A stretch of DNA of 64,000 nt from Chlamydiales bacterium (lineage in GTDB: Bacteria > Chlamydiota > Chlamydiia > Chlamydiales > JARBTQ01), in NCBI GenBank assembly GCA_029240075.1, contig JARBTQ010000011.1, positions 1 to 64,000 on the forward strand. The letters are read 5' to 3'. The notes under the pieces were generated by a model. The model made no database searches. It was not told the DNA's origin and saw nothing but the letters and a program-made list of their open reading frames with translations. Both the position numbers and the translations under genes were made by a program. Positions 44,926 to 53,832 of the stretch are shown piece by piece (within the stretch, counting starts at the first letter, position 1; the number at the start of each line of letters is the position of its first letter).

Positions 44926-45927
44926 CTATAAGCTCCCCCCTAGTTCAGCTGTATCAACTTCTTTCATGAAAGCCAATTGTGGAAGACGTAAATCGATAAT
45001 TATTGTTTTTCCTTCAATAACTACTTGTCCTTTTTCTTGTTCATTGTCCTCTTCTATATTAACTTCTTGATCAGCTTTATTGCGTAAGTGATTTCGAATT
45101 TGTAAATATCGTTTAATGTCAGAAATGTAATTTTTAGGGCTTAAACGTAAAGTACGAGGATAAACATATAAAATAGGACCCTCTTTTGATTCTTTAATAA
45201 GCTGCTCTTCAATGGTTACTACAATTTGTTTTTGCCCATAATGTTTATCAAACGCTTTTGAAACATCGATATAGCGGACATTCCACAGTGAGCTATATGC
45301 TGGCAAACTTAAAAATTCTAGAATAGCAAAAGCTAAGTCAACCTTTTCCCCTTCTAGAACTTTCCCCCAAATTTCTGCACTATCCTCCCGCTCGTTTACA
45401 TTTTTTAAGTCATTTTCAGATAGACCTAAATATAGTTGTGGTAAAATTTTAGGTGTAAAATAAGGTAAAATAGGAAAAAGTTTTTTTTGTTTATCGATAG
45501 CAGTATTGGTGTATTCATAAATATAAGCTATGGGAGTGCGTACAGTGTAATCGATATAAACCTTATCTGGAAATTTTTTCTTTATTACGGCACTTTTTAT
45601 AATAGGTGTACTTAATAATTGTTGTGTTGCTATTTCTGTATCGAAAGCGTAAAAACTTGTCAAAATATCGTCTGATAATCCCAAGATTTCAGCAAGGTAT
45701 ACTGTTTTTAAGGCTTCTTTCTGTGGTCCAGTTTGTTCTATGATATGTAAAGCATATTGAGGATCTTGTAAACGTTTATGTAGGAGATGTCGATAGTAAA
45801 AAAAGCCCAGCAAACCTGGCCCTGATATGAAAAAGGTTATACATAGGATTAATAAGAGGATCTGCTTGCGCCCAAGCAGCTGCTCTTTATAGGGGTAATG
45901 GGGTTGGAAATTTTTAAATTCTTCCAT
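44926..45927 (-). CDS. ftsQ: Cell-division protein FtsQ-like
   Basis: A 333-residue bitopic membrane protein. A short cytoplasmic part is followed by a membrane span (ILLLILCITFFISGPGLLGFFYY, about residues 24-46) and a periplasmic POTRA-like domain, in which STPIIKSAVIKKKFPDKVYIDYTVRTPIAYI matches the FtsQ consensus around the POTRA end. FtsQ bridges early and late division proteins. It follows murC by 10 bases in the same direction, the normal arrangement. Divergent at sequence level, as usual for FtsQ. One polar nonamer lies inside it (45670-45678). Confidence 0.82.
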   Translation of the reverse strand: MEEFKNFQPHYPYKEQLLGRKQILLLILCITFFISGPGLLGFFYYRHLLHKRLQDPQYALHIIEQTGPQKEALKTVYLAEILGLSDDILTSFYAFDTEIATQQLLSTPIIKSAVIKKKFPDKVYIDYTVRTPIAYIYEYTNTAIDKQKKLFPILPYFTPKILPQLYLGLSENDLKNVNEREDSAEIWGKVLEGEKVDLAFAILEFLSLPAYSSLWNVRYIDVSKAFDKHYGQKQIVVTIEEQLIKESKEGPILYVYPRTLRLSPKNYISDIKRYLQIRNHLRNKADQEVNIEEDNEQEKGQVVIEGKTIIIDLRLPQLAFMKEVDTAELGGSL

Positions 45928-45937
45928 AATTATTCAA

Positions 45938-47305
45938 TCATATACGCTTTTTTAGAAAATCTAAAATTTTTTCACCATATTCAGTGATATCACCAGCCCC
46001 CATGGTTATAATTACACACTCCCCCTTTATACATGTTCCTAAGCGACTAACTAATTCATTTTTCGGACAATAAATAGCTTTGGTTTGAGATTTTAAATTG
46101 ATTGTATCAACTAATTGCTGTGGGGTTACCTTTTCTAATTCTGCCTTTTCTCCAGCCGTATAAGTATCAATAATCCAAGCTTGATTTGCGTCATCAAAAG
46201 CTTCTATAAATTCCTTAAAACAAGCATTAAAACGAGTATATCTATGAGGTTGAAATGCGACGATAAGTTGCTTGCCTTTTATACTGTTTTTTACTGCTTT
46301 TAAAGTTGCCTTGACTTCATCTGGGTGGTGTCCATAATCATCTATAATTAGTATTCCTTCATGTTCCCCTTTTTGCTCACATCGTCGTTTAATCCCTTTA
46401 AAATTTTGCAAGCAACGTCTGATAACTTCTTCTGTTATTTCAATTGAAAGCGCCATTCCAAATACAGCCGCTGCATTGAGCGCATTGTGAAGTCCTGTTA
46501 ATTTAATTTCAATTTGAGGGTAAACTTTACCTTTCCAAGTAAGGTCAAATGATGAACTCCAACCTAAAACCTCATAATTACTTAACTGTAATTGAGCATC
46601 TTTATGCTGCCCATAACTTACCCCTTTAGGTTTTAACTCTGCTAATACTGGATCATCAATACACCAAAAAAGTAAATCAGGTACTTGTGTGGAGGAAATA
46701 AACCGTAAAAAACACTCTTTTAAATTTTCAAATGAACCATAATGGTCTAAGTGTTCTGCTGCGATATTTGTAACTATAGCCCCATTTGGCTTAACTCGTA
46801 AGAATGAGCCATCACTTTCATCAGATTCTGCAACAAAAAATTCCCCTACCCCATAGCCTCCATTTAATCCGTTTTCAAGTAGAACCCCACCAATAGCATA
46901 AGAAGGCTTATAATCTGATTCTAATAAAACAGAGCTTAAAAGTGATGTGGTTGTCGTCTTACCGTGGGAACCTGCTACAGCTAATACTCGAAATCCCTCG
47001 GTCAGTTGAGCGAGCAATTCTGACCGATGCAACAGGCTACACCCTTTTTGCTTAGCTTCAAGCCATTCAGGATTATCTGATTTGATAGCTGAACTAAATA
47101 CCACTTTGACTGAACTATCTAACTCCCCTGCTTTATGCCCTATAGAGATAGAAGCCCCTTTATTCTTTAGAAATAAAGTCTGATAATTTTCTTTTTGATC
47201 GCTGCCTGTAACTTTAGCCCCTTTATCTAAAAGGATATTCGCTAAGGCACTCATACCAATTCCGCCAACTCCTATAAAGTGGTACTTGTCCGATTGATGA
47301 TTCAT
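45938..47305 (-). CDS. murC: UDP-MurNAc:L-alanine ligase MurC
   Basis: Cytoplasmic ligase that adds L-Ala to UDP-MurNAc. It starts with the NAD-like motif YHFIGVGGIGMSALANILLDKG, then the P-loop AGSHGKTTTTSLL, NIAAEHLDHY, HNALNAAAVFGMAL, and IIDDYGHHPDEVKATL ... AFQPHRYTRF, all MurC signatures. The start is placed at ATG 47305 by comparison with the family; in-frame upstream Met codons at 47338 and beyond have no better ribosome site. At about 455 residues it is MurC alone. In classical chlamydiae MurC is fused to Ddl, and no Ddl part is present here. Two polar nonamers lie inside the gene. Confidence 0.95.
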   Translation of the reverse strand: MNHQSDKYHFIGVGGIGMSALANILLDKGAKVTGSDQKENYQTLFLKNKGASISIGHKAGELDSSVKVVFSSAIKSDNPEWLEAKQKGCSLLHRSELLAQLTEGFRVLAVAGSHGKTTTTSLLSSVLLESDYKPSYAIGGVLLENGLNGGYGVGEFFVAESDESDGSFLRVKPNGAIVTNIAAEHLDHYGSFENLKECFLRFISSTQVPDLLFWCIDDPVLAELKPKGVSYGQHKDAQLQLSNYEVLGWSSSFDLTWKGKVYPQIEIKLTGLHNALNAAAVFGMALSIEITEEVIRRCLQNFKGIKRRCEQKGEHEGILIIDDYGHHPDEVKATLKAVKNSIKGKQLIVAFQPHRYTRFNACFKEFIEAFDDANQAWIIDTYTAGEKAELEKVTPQQLVDTINLKSQTKAIYCPKNELVSRLGTCIKGECVIITMGAGDITEYGEKILDFLKKRI

Positions 47306-47560
47306 AGATAAGTCTCGTTTAAATCTTTTAAGGTGATTCATATACATTACCAAAAGGGCGCTAATTACTCTAGCGCGATCATATGACAAATAAGATTTAA
47401 GTTAGGAGAGAAAAATGATTAAGGGAATAAATGCAAATTATTGCCCCTATTTTGCACAAGTAATTTATTTTTAAATACTTTTAAAGAAAATAGGGGAAAT
47501 TTTCAGTTTACGAAACTTTTTTGAAGTGTATTTTAAAAGAGTAATTTTATGTAATTACAG

Positions 47561-47860
47561 CTATCGTTGGAAGATAGAATTCACAAGGCCTTTTGGCCAG
47601 TCATTCGTAAGAAATTGATAGCCTACAGCTGGACCAATAGATACTTTTTTCTTTTTGATTGATTTATCTATTTCTTGAATACGTTTACAATATGTAAGAT
47701 ATTCATAATTTTTATTGAGGAGAGGTATTGCTGCGACTCGAACCTTTTTATTTACTTGTGAGAACCTTGAAAGATCTTTTAAATCTAATGGCTTTCCAAT
47801 CTGTTGTATAATCGCATTTGGTATATCTGTAAACGACACTACTAAATTAGTGTTATCCAT
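47561..47860 (-). CDS. Small F-box-like protein
   Basis: A 99-residue protein whose first 50 residues look like an F-box: FTDIPNAIIQQIGKPLDLKDLSRFSQVNKKVRVAA corresponds to the consensus LPxEIxxxIxxxLdxxDLxxxSxVNKxxr. The C-terminus has no substrate-binding repeat, so it could be a truncated copy. F-box proteins dock to Skp1 in eukaryotic SCF ubiquitin ligases; in amoeba-associated chlamydiae they are supposed effectors. No signal peptide. It lies near the F-box/ankyrin gene at 48394. Confidence 0.6.
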   Translation of the reverse strand: MDNTNLVVSFTDIPNAIIQQIGKPLDLKDLSRFSQVNKKVRVAAIPLLNKNYEYLTYCKRIQEIDKSIKKKKVSIGPAVGYQFLTNDWPKGLVNSIFQR

Positions 47861-48092
47861 ACTATGCCCTTGCTAATAAATTTATAATTGTATGCATAAA
47901 CGATATTAACAAATTAGCTGAAAAACAATCCATAAAAAAACCTATGTAAAAACTTGTAACCTTTAATCATCAGTTGCATAAAAAATCTATTTGAAAAAAT
48001 AACTGTTAAAACAGAATTTACTGCTTCCCGTGTATAAAGCGAATAGATATAATAGCTTTAGTTTATTCTATAGTGTAAATTTAGGAGTTAAA

Positions 48093-48317
48093 ATGCAAAT
48101 TGGCGATATTCATTTTAAATTAAGCCATCTTATATTGGGTATCCTAGGGGGGACTTTGGGTTTCTTTGTACTAGGTCCTGTCGGTGCTGTGGGTGGATTT
48201 ATAATTGGTGAAGTTGCAGGCCTTTTACTTTCAGGAGCAATCACTGTTGGCAAGTGGACTGGTATTGTTGTTGCAGCCGTTATTTTAGGGGTAGTGATTT
48301 ATCTTAAATCGCTATAA
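48093..48317 (+). CDS. Small glycine-rich membrane protein
   Basis: A 74-residue protein with two hydrophobic segments (LSHLILGILGGTLGFFVLGPVGAV and GIVVAAVILGVVIYL) rich in glycine, resembling glycine-zipper membrane proteins. ATG at 48093 is chosen because TAGGAG stands 7 bases upstream; the frame extends further upstream without a ribosome site. Function is unknown. Confidence 0.6.
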   Translation: MQIGDIHFKLSHLILGILGGTLGFFVLGPVGAVGGFIIGEVAGLLLSGAITVGKWTGIVVAAVILGVVIYLKSL

Positions 48318-48393
48318 AGATGGTATCAAGAAGATTTTGGACAAGGCAGTTATTTAATATACAGCGCGTGGCATAGACCACGCTATTGTAAAG

Positions 48394-49365
48394 TTAACGT
48401 TCAATTGCCGGTTCAGCCATGATTTTATTAAATACATCCGTTCCAACAAGCGATTTGATGCGCTCTTTATTTTTAATTTCCATTTCTTTTGAATTTGCAA
48501 AAATTTTATCTCGGACAGAACGAAAAAGAAGCAACTTTTTTAATAGCTCTACACCCTTTTCAATATACGCAATTCCGACCTCTAAATCTATTTTGGAAAT
48601 TTCATAGAAAAGGCTATCTTCATCTTTTTCTAAAGGATTATTCCCCTCCTTTATATCACAGCAATATATGGCTATAAGGTTTAAAACTGGATTATCAACA
48701 TTATCTTTTACAGGGCTAACTCGAGGATCTTCGAGTAACTCTTCTACCACATCCAGATGCCCTTTAAGAGCTGCTATCTCAATTATCAAAACGGAATTTT
48801 GTTGGGTCGAAGGATCAACTCGAGGATCTTTGAGTAACTCTTTTACGACTCCTAAATGTCCTCTACTAGCAGCCCAATAGAGCGCTATATTATCATTATT
48901 TGAAGGGTCAACTCGAGGATCTTTAAGCAATTTTTTTACTAATTCTAGATCTCCTCTTTTAGAGGCATCCTGTATGAAACAATTTTCACCTACTGAAGGG
49001 TCAAAGCGAGGATCATTTAACAATTCTTCTGCTACTTTCAAGTATGCTGTAGAATAAGCCCTATCGATAAAAAAGCCTGCGTTAATTTGAGGTTTAGTAT
49101 TGTAAAGTATAATACTACTCTTTAGAGCAAGTTTGTTGTTATCTTTAGCAAATTTCATCATGCCACTTAGAGTTCCATGAGAGCTTTTTGGAAAGAAATA
49201 TTCTCTTAGTTGCTTTTCAAAATAGGGTGTCACTAGTTCTTTAACCTTCTTATTAACTGGAATTAAATTTAAAAAGCCTTTTAAATCTAAATAACTCAAG
49301 ATTTTTTCTAAATCTTCATAAGGCAGATCTGTAATATACAAATAATTACTATTTACATTATTCAT
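48394..49365 (-). CDS. F-box and ankyrin-repeat protein, candidate effector
   Basis: A 323-residue protein joining two eukaryote-like parts. Residues about 8-55 form an F-box (YITDLPYEDLEKILSYLDLKGFLNLIPVNKKVKELV). Residues about 105-225 are ankyrin repeats of the short type with near-identical ends LLKDPRVDPS, repeated four times, with A-x-x-GHLxVVxELL helices. This is the domain order of eukaryotic F-box substrate receptors: F-box to Skp1, ankyrin to target. The ATG at 49365 has no strong ribosome site; an in-frame TTG lies just upstream. No signal peptide. Effector role is inferred from family knowledge. Confidence 0.82.
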   Translation of the reverse strand: MNNVNSNYLYITDLPYEDLEKILSYLDLKGFLNLIPVNKKVKELVTPYFEKQLREYFFPKSSHGTLSGMMKFAKDNNKLALKSSIILYNTKPQINAGFFIDRAYSTAYLKVAEELLNDPRFDPSVGENCFIQDASKRGDLELVKKLLKDPRVDPSNNDNIALYWAASRGHLGVVKELLKDPRVDPSTQQNSVLIIEIAALKGHLDVVEELLEDPRVSPVKDNVDNPVLNLIAIYCCDIKEGNNPLEKDEDSLFYEISKIDLEVGIAYIEKGVELLKKLLLFRSVRDKIFANSKEMEIKNKERIKSLVGTDVFNKIMAEPAIER

Positions 49366-49546
49366 AAAAACCAAATTTTTAAATCAGGAAAATTTATTTC
49401 AAAAAAAAAGACTGCGTTATCAAAATGATATATTAAAAGTATATAAGATTAATCTACAATATCCATAGAAATATTCATATATCGTCTACAGAATATTGCC
49501 TTTCTAATTTACTTTTCCCTAACATATTTGAAAAAGTTTTTTTCAA

Positions 49547-50419
49547 CTAATTAGATGTTAAAATTATTTGACTTGCAACAGCTCGAAAGAAATCTTTTGA
49601 CCAAATGGCAATTTGATCCCCATTCTTTATAAATGGGGAAATATCTTTTAGAGCTGATTCAATATCTAAATTCTCAATTTTCTCCATAAGAAGATTTTGA
49701 AAAAGCTCTCTATCCAAGCTTCCTTCTACGTGAAGATGGCCGCTTTGTACCATCCTTTTTTCTAGATGCTGAAGGTGAAGCGGAATTTTTCGACTAACAA
49801 ACCAAATAAAATCGTACCAATCTCTCCCTTTAACTCGATTTTTCCAGGAACGACAGAGTACAGCGTGCATTTTTCCAGCGAACAAGTCTGCATCAGAAAA
49901 AGTTTTTACTGCAAATGGAATAGGTTGTAGAAGGTACTTCATTTGTGTCGAAAAACCTAATGGCGGTTCAGTATCGACCTCTAGCTTTATTTTTAGGATC
50001 TCTTCCTTATGTAAAGGAGCTCTACGATGATTTGGCATCTGAATTGTCAACATTGTTTCCTGCGTATTTGCCTTTAGAAATGCGGAAAGTATTGCTGTAT
50101 CATTCGTTTTTTCCTTTTTCTCAACGGAAACTTGAAACCCAAAACTTTGAATTTCAGTTTGAATCGCTTTTAAATAAAGACTTAGGTCGAAATTCGGGTT
50201 CACTTCTAACAACGAAAAATCTAAATCCTCGCTGAATCGATCTAAACCATATAAGATACGTAGAGCTGTTCCTCCATAAAATGCAGCTTTTTCAAAAAAT
50301 TTAGCACGCCATAACCCTAATAAAGCGATCTCTTGCAAGATCTCCTTCGTTGCATGGGAGTAATCTTGTACTGTTTGACAATTGTATTTTTGCAACATCT
50401 GTAAAATAGCTTCATTCAT
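49547..50419 (-). CDS. AbiEii-type nucleotidyltransferase toxin
   Basis: A 290-residue protein of the AbiEii/AbiGii toxin family, a DNA polymerase beta-like nucleotidyltransferase. The catalytic signature is FYGGTALRILYGLDRFSEDLDFSLLE (about residues 45-70), with GG-T and D-x-D. Related toxins block growth by modifying tRNA or binding GTP and can abort phage infection. It overlaps the antitoxin gene by 8 bases, with antitoxin first, which is the AbiE order. It could also be a domesticated remnant, but all key residues are present. Confidence 0.88.
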   Translation of the reverse strand: MNEAILQMLQKYNCQTVQDYSHATKEILQEIALLGLWRAKFFEKAAFYGGTALRILYGLDRFSEDLDFSLLEVNPNFDLSLYLKAIQTEIQSFGFQVSVEKKEKTNDTAILSAFLKANTQETMLTIQMPNHRRAPLHKEEILKIKLEVDTEPPLGFSTQMKYLLQPIPFAVKTFSDADLFAGKMHAVLCRSWKNRVKGRDWYDFIWFVSRKIPLHLQHLEKRMVQSGHLHVEGSLDRELFQNLLMEKIENLDIESALKDISPFIKNGDQIAIWSKDFFRAVASQIILTSN

Positions 50420-51077
50420 AGTTCACCTTTAAATTGAGTATTAATTGATACAGCTGAGCCACCGTTTTATTTTTATAGCTACTTTGAATTAATTCTAGCT
50501 CTTGTATGCTTAGATTTTTAAGGTCTGATAATTCTATGCGCATACTTTCTATAAGATAGCCTAAAAGTTGCTCCCAATTTTCAAAAGATACTCTGTGTAC
50601 ATATAAATAGTCTGATAAGGCTTTTTCACGATTTGCTATAAAAAAAGCTGACGTATCATCCCCTAACGTTTCCCTTGTGATTCCGACTTGGTATTTTTCT
50701 AATTGTAAATATTGATACGAAAAACAACCCAATTGAGTCTGATAATCTTTATTTTTTTGAGGTGTGACACATGTAATAGTTTCTACTTTTTCAGGAATCA
50801 ATCCCCAATACGATAAAGCATACTCTAGCGAGATATAAGAGGGACCGTAGATGAGATTAGCTAAGACTTCTTTAGAGATAGGTTGCTTTCTATAGAAATC
50901 GCCAACAACATATAACCCCTTTTTGATCCGAATGAGATCTTTATTTTGCATTAAAAGGGTGAGCTTATCTCGTGGCTTTTTATAATCCTTTAGCAAGACC
51001 ATCAAAGTGCTGTAATCGAATATTCCCGTAGGATGATTAAATAAAATTTTCTCCACTACCATCTCCTCTATGTCCAT
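50412..51077 (-). CDS. AbiEi-type antitoxin and autorepressor
   Basis: A 221-residue protein. The N-terminal 60 residues form a winged-helix domain (FDYSTLMVLLKDYKKPRDKLTLLMQNKDLIRIKKGLYVVGD) of the AbiEi/type IV antitoxin group; the rest includes LANLIYGPSYISLEYALSYWGLIPE, the family hallmark. AbiEi proteins counteract AbiEii without direct binding and repress their own promoter through inverted repeats. Such a repeat overlaps the start codon here (51069-51091). The alternative start at codon 6 is too close to the GAGGAG to be useful. Three polar nonamers lie in this gene. Confidence 0.85.
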   Translation of the reverse strand: MDIEEMVVEKILFNHPTGIFDYSTLMVLLKDYKKPRDKLTLLMQNKDLIRIKKGLYVVGDFYRKQPISKEVLANLIYGPSYISLEYALSYWGLIPEKVETITCVTPQKNKDYQTQLGCFSYQYLQLEKYQVGITRETLGDDTSAFFIANREKALSDYLYVHRVSFENWEQLLGYLIESMRIELSDLKNLSIQELELIQSSYKNKTVAQLYQLILNLKVNYE

Positions 51078-51091
51078 TATTATTGGACATA
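51069..51091 (-). promoter_or_regulatory. Candidate operator at the AbiEi start codon
   Basis: TATGTCCA (51069-51076) and TGGACATA (51084-51091) form an 8-base perfect inverted repeat with a 7-base spacer, spanning the antitoxin start codon. A second copy of its TCC-TTATTATTGGAC part, with one mismatch, lies at 51256-51271. Paired inverted repeats are the known target of AbiEi autoregulation. Confidence 0.55.
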
Positions 51092-51587
51092 CGGGATTTT
51101 ATTTCCAGTCTTGAATATTGAGAGTTAAGAATTAGACGCTTGTATTATGATGAGGAATATCTTTTCTGCTAAGATTTGAAGACTAATCTGTGTAATTCCC
51201 TTCAACTGCTTTCTATATTATTAAGCATGAATATTTTTAAAAATTTACTAATATATCCGTTATTATTGGACTTGTTTAATGTGCTGCCACTAAAAATTTT
51301 TATTAGAAGATATTGTATTATGCATTCAATATATTAGTTACAATTAATTTTACGTGTTTCTTTGTTGCTAAAGAAAAGATATATACTGAGCGCGGGCTAT
51401 TTGACTGTTTTCTTCTACTGGTGAAAAAAAGGTAAACCTAGCCGCGCATTGTATATCTAGTTGTGCGTCATATAGATTCACAAGATAAAGCTTAGCACGA
51501 AAAATTGAATACTAAAATCGATTAACAATAGCTCTAAAGGGCAACTTTATATATGATCATGCTATATTATTTTAACGGTATTATGCA
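51092..51587. other. Gene-free divergent region between AbiEi and CDF transporter
   Basis: About 500 AT-rich bases. It holds the second operator-like copy at 51256-51271 and must contain promoters for both the toxin-antitoxin pair and the transporter. Around 51410-51470 is a run of A followed by a GC-rich short segment similar to one at 70-110 near the window start. No gene is supported. Confidence 0.45.
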
Positions 51588-52529
51588 ATGTCCCAATTCC
51601 CTAGTGCTATCCCTCTTTCTGAAAACATTTTACAAGCGCGTTCCCAACGTAGTCGCCAGCTGATTATCTCCTCTTTAACAGGGGTCTCTATAAGACTTGT
51701 CATCATTGTTGCAGAACTCTGCGGCTATATTTGGTTTAATAGTTCAGCTTTACTTCTAGATGCCATCTCCAGCTCTGCTGATGTAGTCTCTAGCCTTTTC
51801 ATCATTTTATGCATCAAATTAGCTGAACGCCCTCCAGATACGAATCACCCTTTTGGTCATGGTCGCTATGAACCTCTAGCTGGATTACAATTAGGGATTT
51901 TCATTGCTTTAATTGGATTAGGAATGTTTATTCAGCAATCAACTGAGTTATCTACAGCGCAAACAAAAGAGATCATGCATCCTATGGCATGGATTATTCC
52001 CTGTGGAGCGGTAATTTTACTAGAGCTTTGCTATAGAATTATTAACAAAGTTGCTAAAAACATGAACAGTGCGGCTTTGGCAGCAGATGCTATCCATTAT
52101 CGAATAGATGGAATTAATAGTCTCTTCGCAACCATCGCTCTTTTGTTAGCTCATTATTTTCCTCACTGGGGCTCGATTTTTGATCACATAGGAGCTATGG
52201 CTATTGCTGGTTTAATGGTTGGCTTAGGTAGCTTTGCAGCCTATAGTAATTTACAAGAATTACTCGACAGAACACCAGACCAAGATTTTTTTGAAAGAAT
52301 AAAAAAAGCTGCTTTAGGAACTCAGGGTGTTGCTGATATTGAAAAAATTAGGATTCAACAATACGGACCAGATGCTCATGTTAATATTGATGTTGAAGTT
52401 GATCCTATGATGAGTGTTGACGAAGCGCACAAAATTAGTCAACAGGTCCGCGTTGCTATTCAGCACGAGTGGCCGGCAGTGAGAGACGTGGTTGTCCACA
52501 TTGAACCCTATTACCCAAATGATCACTAA
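51588..52529 (+). CDS. Cation diffusion facilitator family transporter
   Basis: A 313-residue inner-membrane exporter for zinc, iron or manganese by proton antiport. It has about six spans, the CDF motifs LLLDAISSSADVVSSL (first metal-site D-x3-D in span 2) and NSAALAADAIHYRIDGINSLFA (H-x3-D in span 5), and the cytoplasmic C-terminal domain ending HVNIDVEVDPMMSVDEAHKISQQV ... VVVHIEPYYPNDH. HPFGHGRYEPLAGL is typical. The metal cannot be fixed from this sequence alone. It is monocistronic and converges with sucB. Confidence 0.92.
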   Translation: MSQFPSAIPLSENILQARSQRSRQLIISSLTGVSIRLVIIVAELCGYIWFNSSALLLDAISSSADVVSSLFIILCIKLAERPPDTNHPFGHGRYEPLAGLQLGIFIALIGLGMFIQQSTELSTAQTKEIMHPMAWIIPCGAVILLELCYRIINKVAKNMNSAALAADAIHYRIDGINSLFATIALLLAHYFPHWGSIFDHIGAMAIAGLMVGLGSFAAYSNLQELLDRTPDQDFFERIKKAALGTQGVADIEKIRIQQYGPDAHVNIDVEVDPMMSVDEAHKISQQVRVAIQHEWPAVRDVVVHIEPYYPNDH

Positions 52530-52645
52530 TTTTTTGCTAAAATTTTAATGCCTTTTATCTGTTAAGTAACCCTCTAGTAAGGCTAATCATTCCGTTAAGA
52601 AAAGATTGAGCACTTACTAAAATGTTTCTTTACATATATAAAAGT

Positions 52646-53824
52646 TTATACATCCAAAAGCAAGCGCTGAGGATCTTCTAAAATATTTTTCACATGTACT
52701 AAGAAAGATACAGCTTCTCTCCCATCTATTAGGCGATGGTCGTAACTAAGAGCTACATACATCATAGGTCTGATAACAATTTGGTCATCAATTACAATTG
52801 GTCGTTTTTCGATTTTATGCATCCCTAAAATAGCACTTTGCGGAGGAGTTAGTAAAGGGGTGGAAAGCATAGAACCAAAAACCCCGCCATTTGTTATAGT
52901 GAAAGTTCCCCCTTGTAATTCATCAATACTTAAGCTGTTTTCCTTACTTTTCTTAGTGAAATCATCGATCTGCTTTTCCATTTCTGAAAGCGAAAGGTTA
53001 TCACATTGGCGCATAATAGGAACTACAAGGCCTTTATCAGAACTAATAGCAACACCAATATCGTAATAATTACGATAGACAATGTCTTGTTCGTCTATCA
53101 TTGCATTGAGAACAGGAAACTCTTTAAGTCCAGCAACAACAGCCTTTATGAAGAAAGACATTAATCCCAATTTGACATTGTATTTTTTTAGAAAAGCTTC
53201 TTGATATTGGGTACGTAAAGCCATAATAGCAGACATGTCAACTTCATTAAAAGTTGTTAAAACTGCCATTGAGAGCTGTGCTTCTACTAATTTTTGAGCA
53301 ATTACCTTGCGCAAAGGGCTCATTTTTTTACGAATCTCTTTACTTGTCTGTGACCCAGTTGCTGATTCCATTTTTTGCTCTTGATTCATTATTTTATTCC
53401 GTTGCTTAGAATCTTCATCAAGCGATTTAGGTTTGAATTCTACCGCACCTATTTCTAAGTTTGCAAAGTCTCGATCTAAAACAGATTTAGAGGGTAATTT
53501 GGTTGCGAATTCTGCAGGTTGTAGCTTGAGAGTAGAGGCTTCAATGATTTGCTTTTGTTCTTTTGTCTTTTTTGACTTACTTTTCAATTCCTCGATATGC
53601 CCTATTACCTGTCCTGTAAATACGATGTCCCCTTCCTTAACCGCCCAATCAATTACTCCTGCCCAAGGGGCATACACCACTTGATTGGCTTTATCAGTAT
53701 CTAGTTCCAATATTTCCTGATCCATGGAAACTAAGCTACCTGCTGGTACAATGATAGAACCAATACAAGCTGTCTTTATGGATTCCCCTAATTGGGGTAC
53801 TTTGATTTGCATACGCATTGTCAT
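52646..53824 (-). CDS. sucB: Dihydrolipoamide succinyltransferase SucB (2-oxoglutarate dehydrogenase E2)
   Basis: E2 core of the 2-oxoglutarate dehydrogenase complex, which moves the succinyl group to CoA. The 392-residue protein has an N-terminal lipoyl domain with the lipoylated Lys in [18 protein letters not shown] (about residue 48), a linker, a weak E1/E3-binding segment, and the catalytic domain (about 165-392) with [32 protein letters not shown], and the active-site [16 protein letters not shown]. It starts eight bases after sucA, co-transcribed. E3 (lpd) is not in the window. One polar nonamer lies inside (52768-52776). Confidence 0.94.
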   Translation of the reverse strand: MTMRMQIKVPQLGESIKTACIGSIIVPAGSLVSMDQEILELDTDKANQVVYAPWAGVIDWAVKEGDIVFTGQVIGHIEELKSKSKKTKEQKQIIEASTLKLQPAEFATKLPSKSVLDRDFANLEIGAVEFKPKSLDEDSKQRNKIMNQEQKMESATGSQTSKEIRKKMSPLRKVIAQKLVEAQLSMAVLTTFNEVDMSAIMALRTQYQEAFLKKYNVKLGLMSFFIKAVVAGLKEFPVLNAMIDEQDIVYRNYYDIGVAISSDKGLVVPIMRQCDNLSLSEMEKQIDDFTKKSKENSLSIDELQGGTFTITNGGVFGSMLSTPLLTPPQSAILGMHKIEKRPIVIDDQIVIRPMMYVALSYDHRLIDGREAVSFLVHVKNILEDPQRLLLDV

Positions 53825-53832
53825 ATTAGCTA

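Noticed and set aside
48719-49020. Spaced direct repeats resembling a small CRISPR array
   Set aside because: The repeats are in-frame ankyrin units (LLKDPRVDPS) about 33 codons apart; spacers are coding and no cas gene is present.
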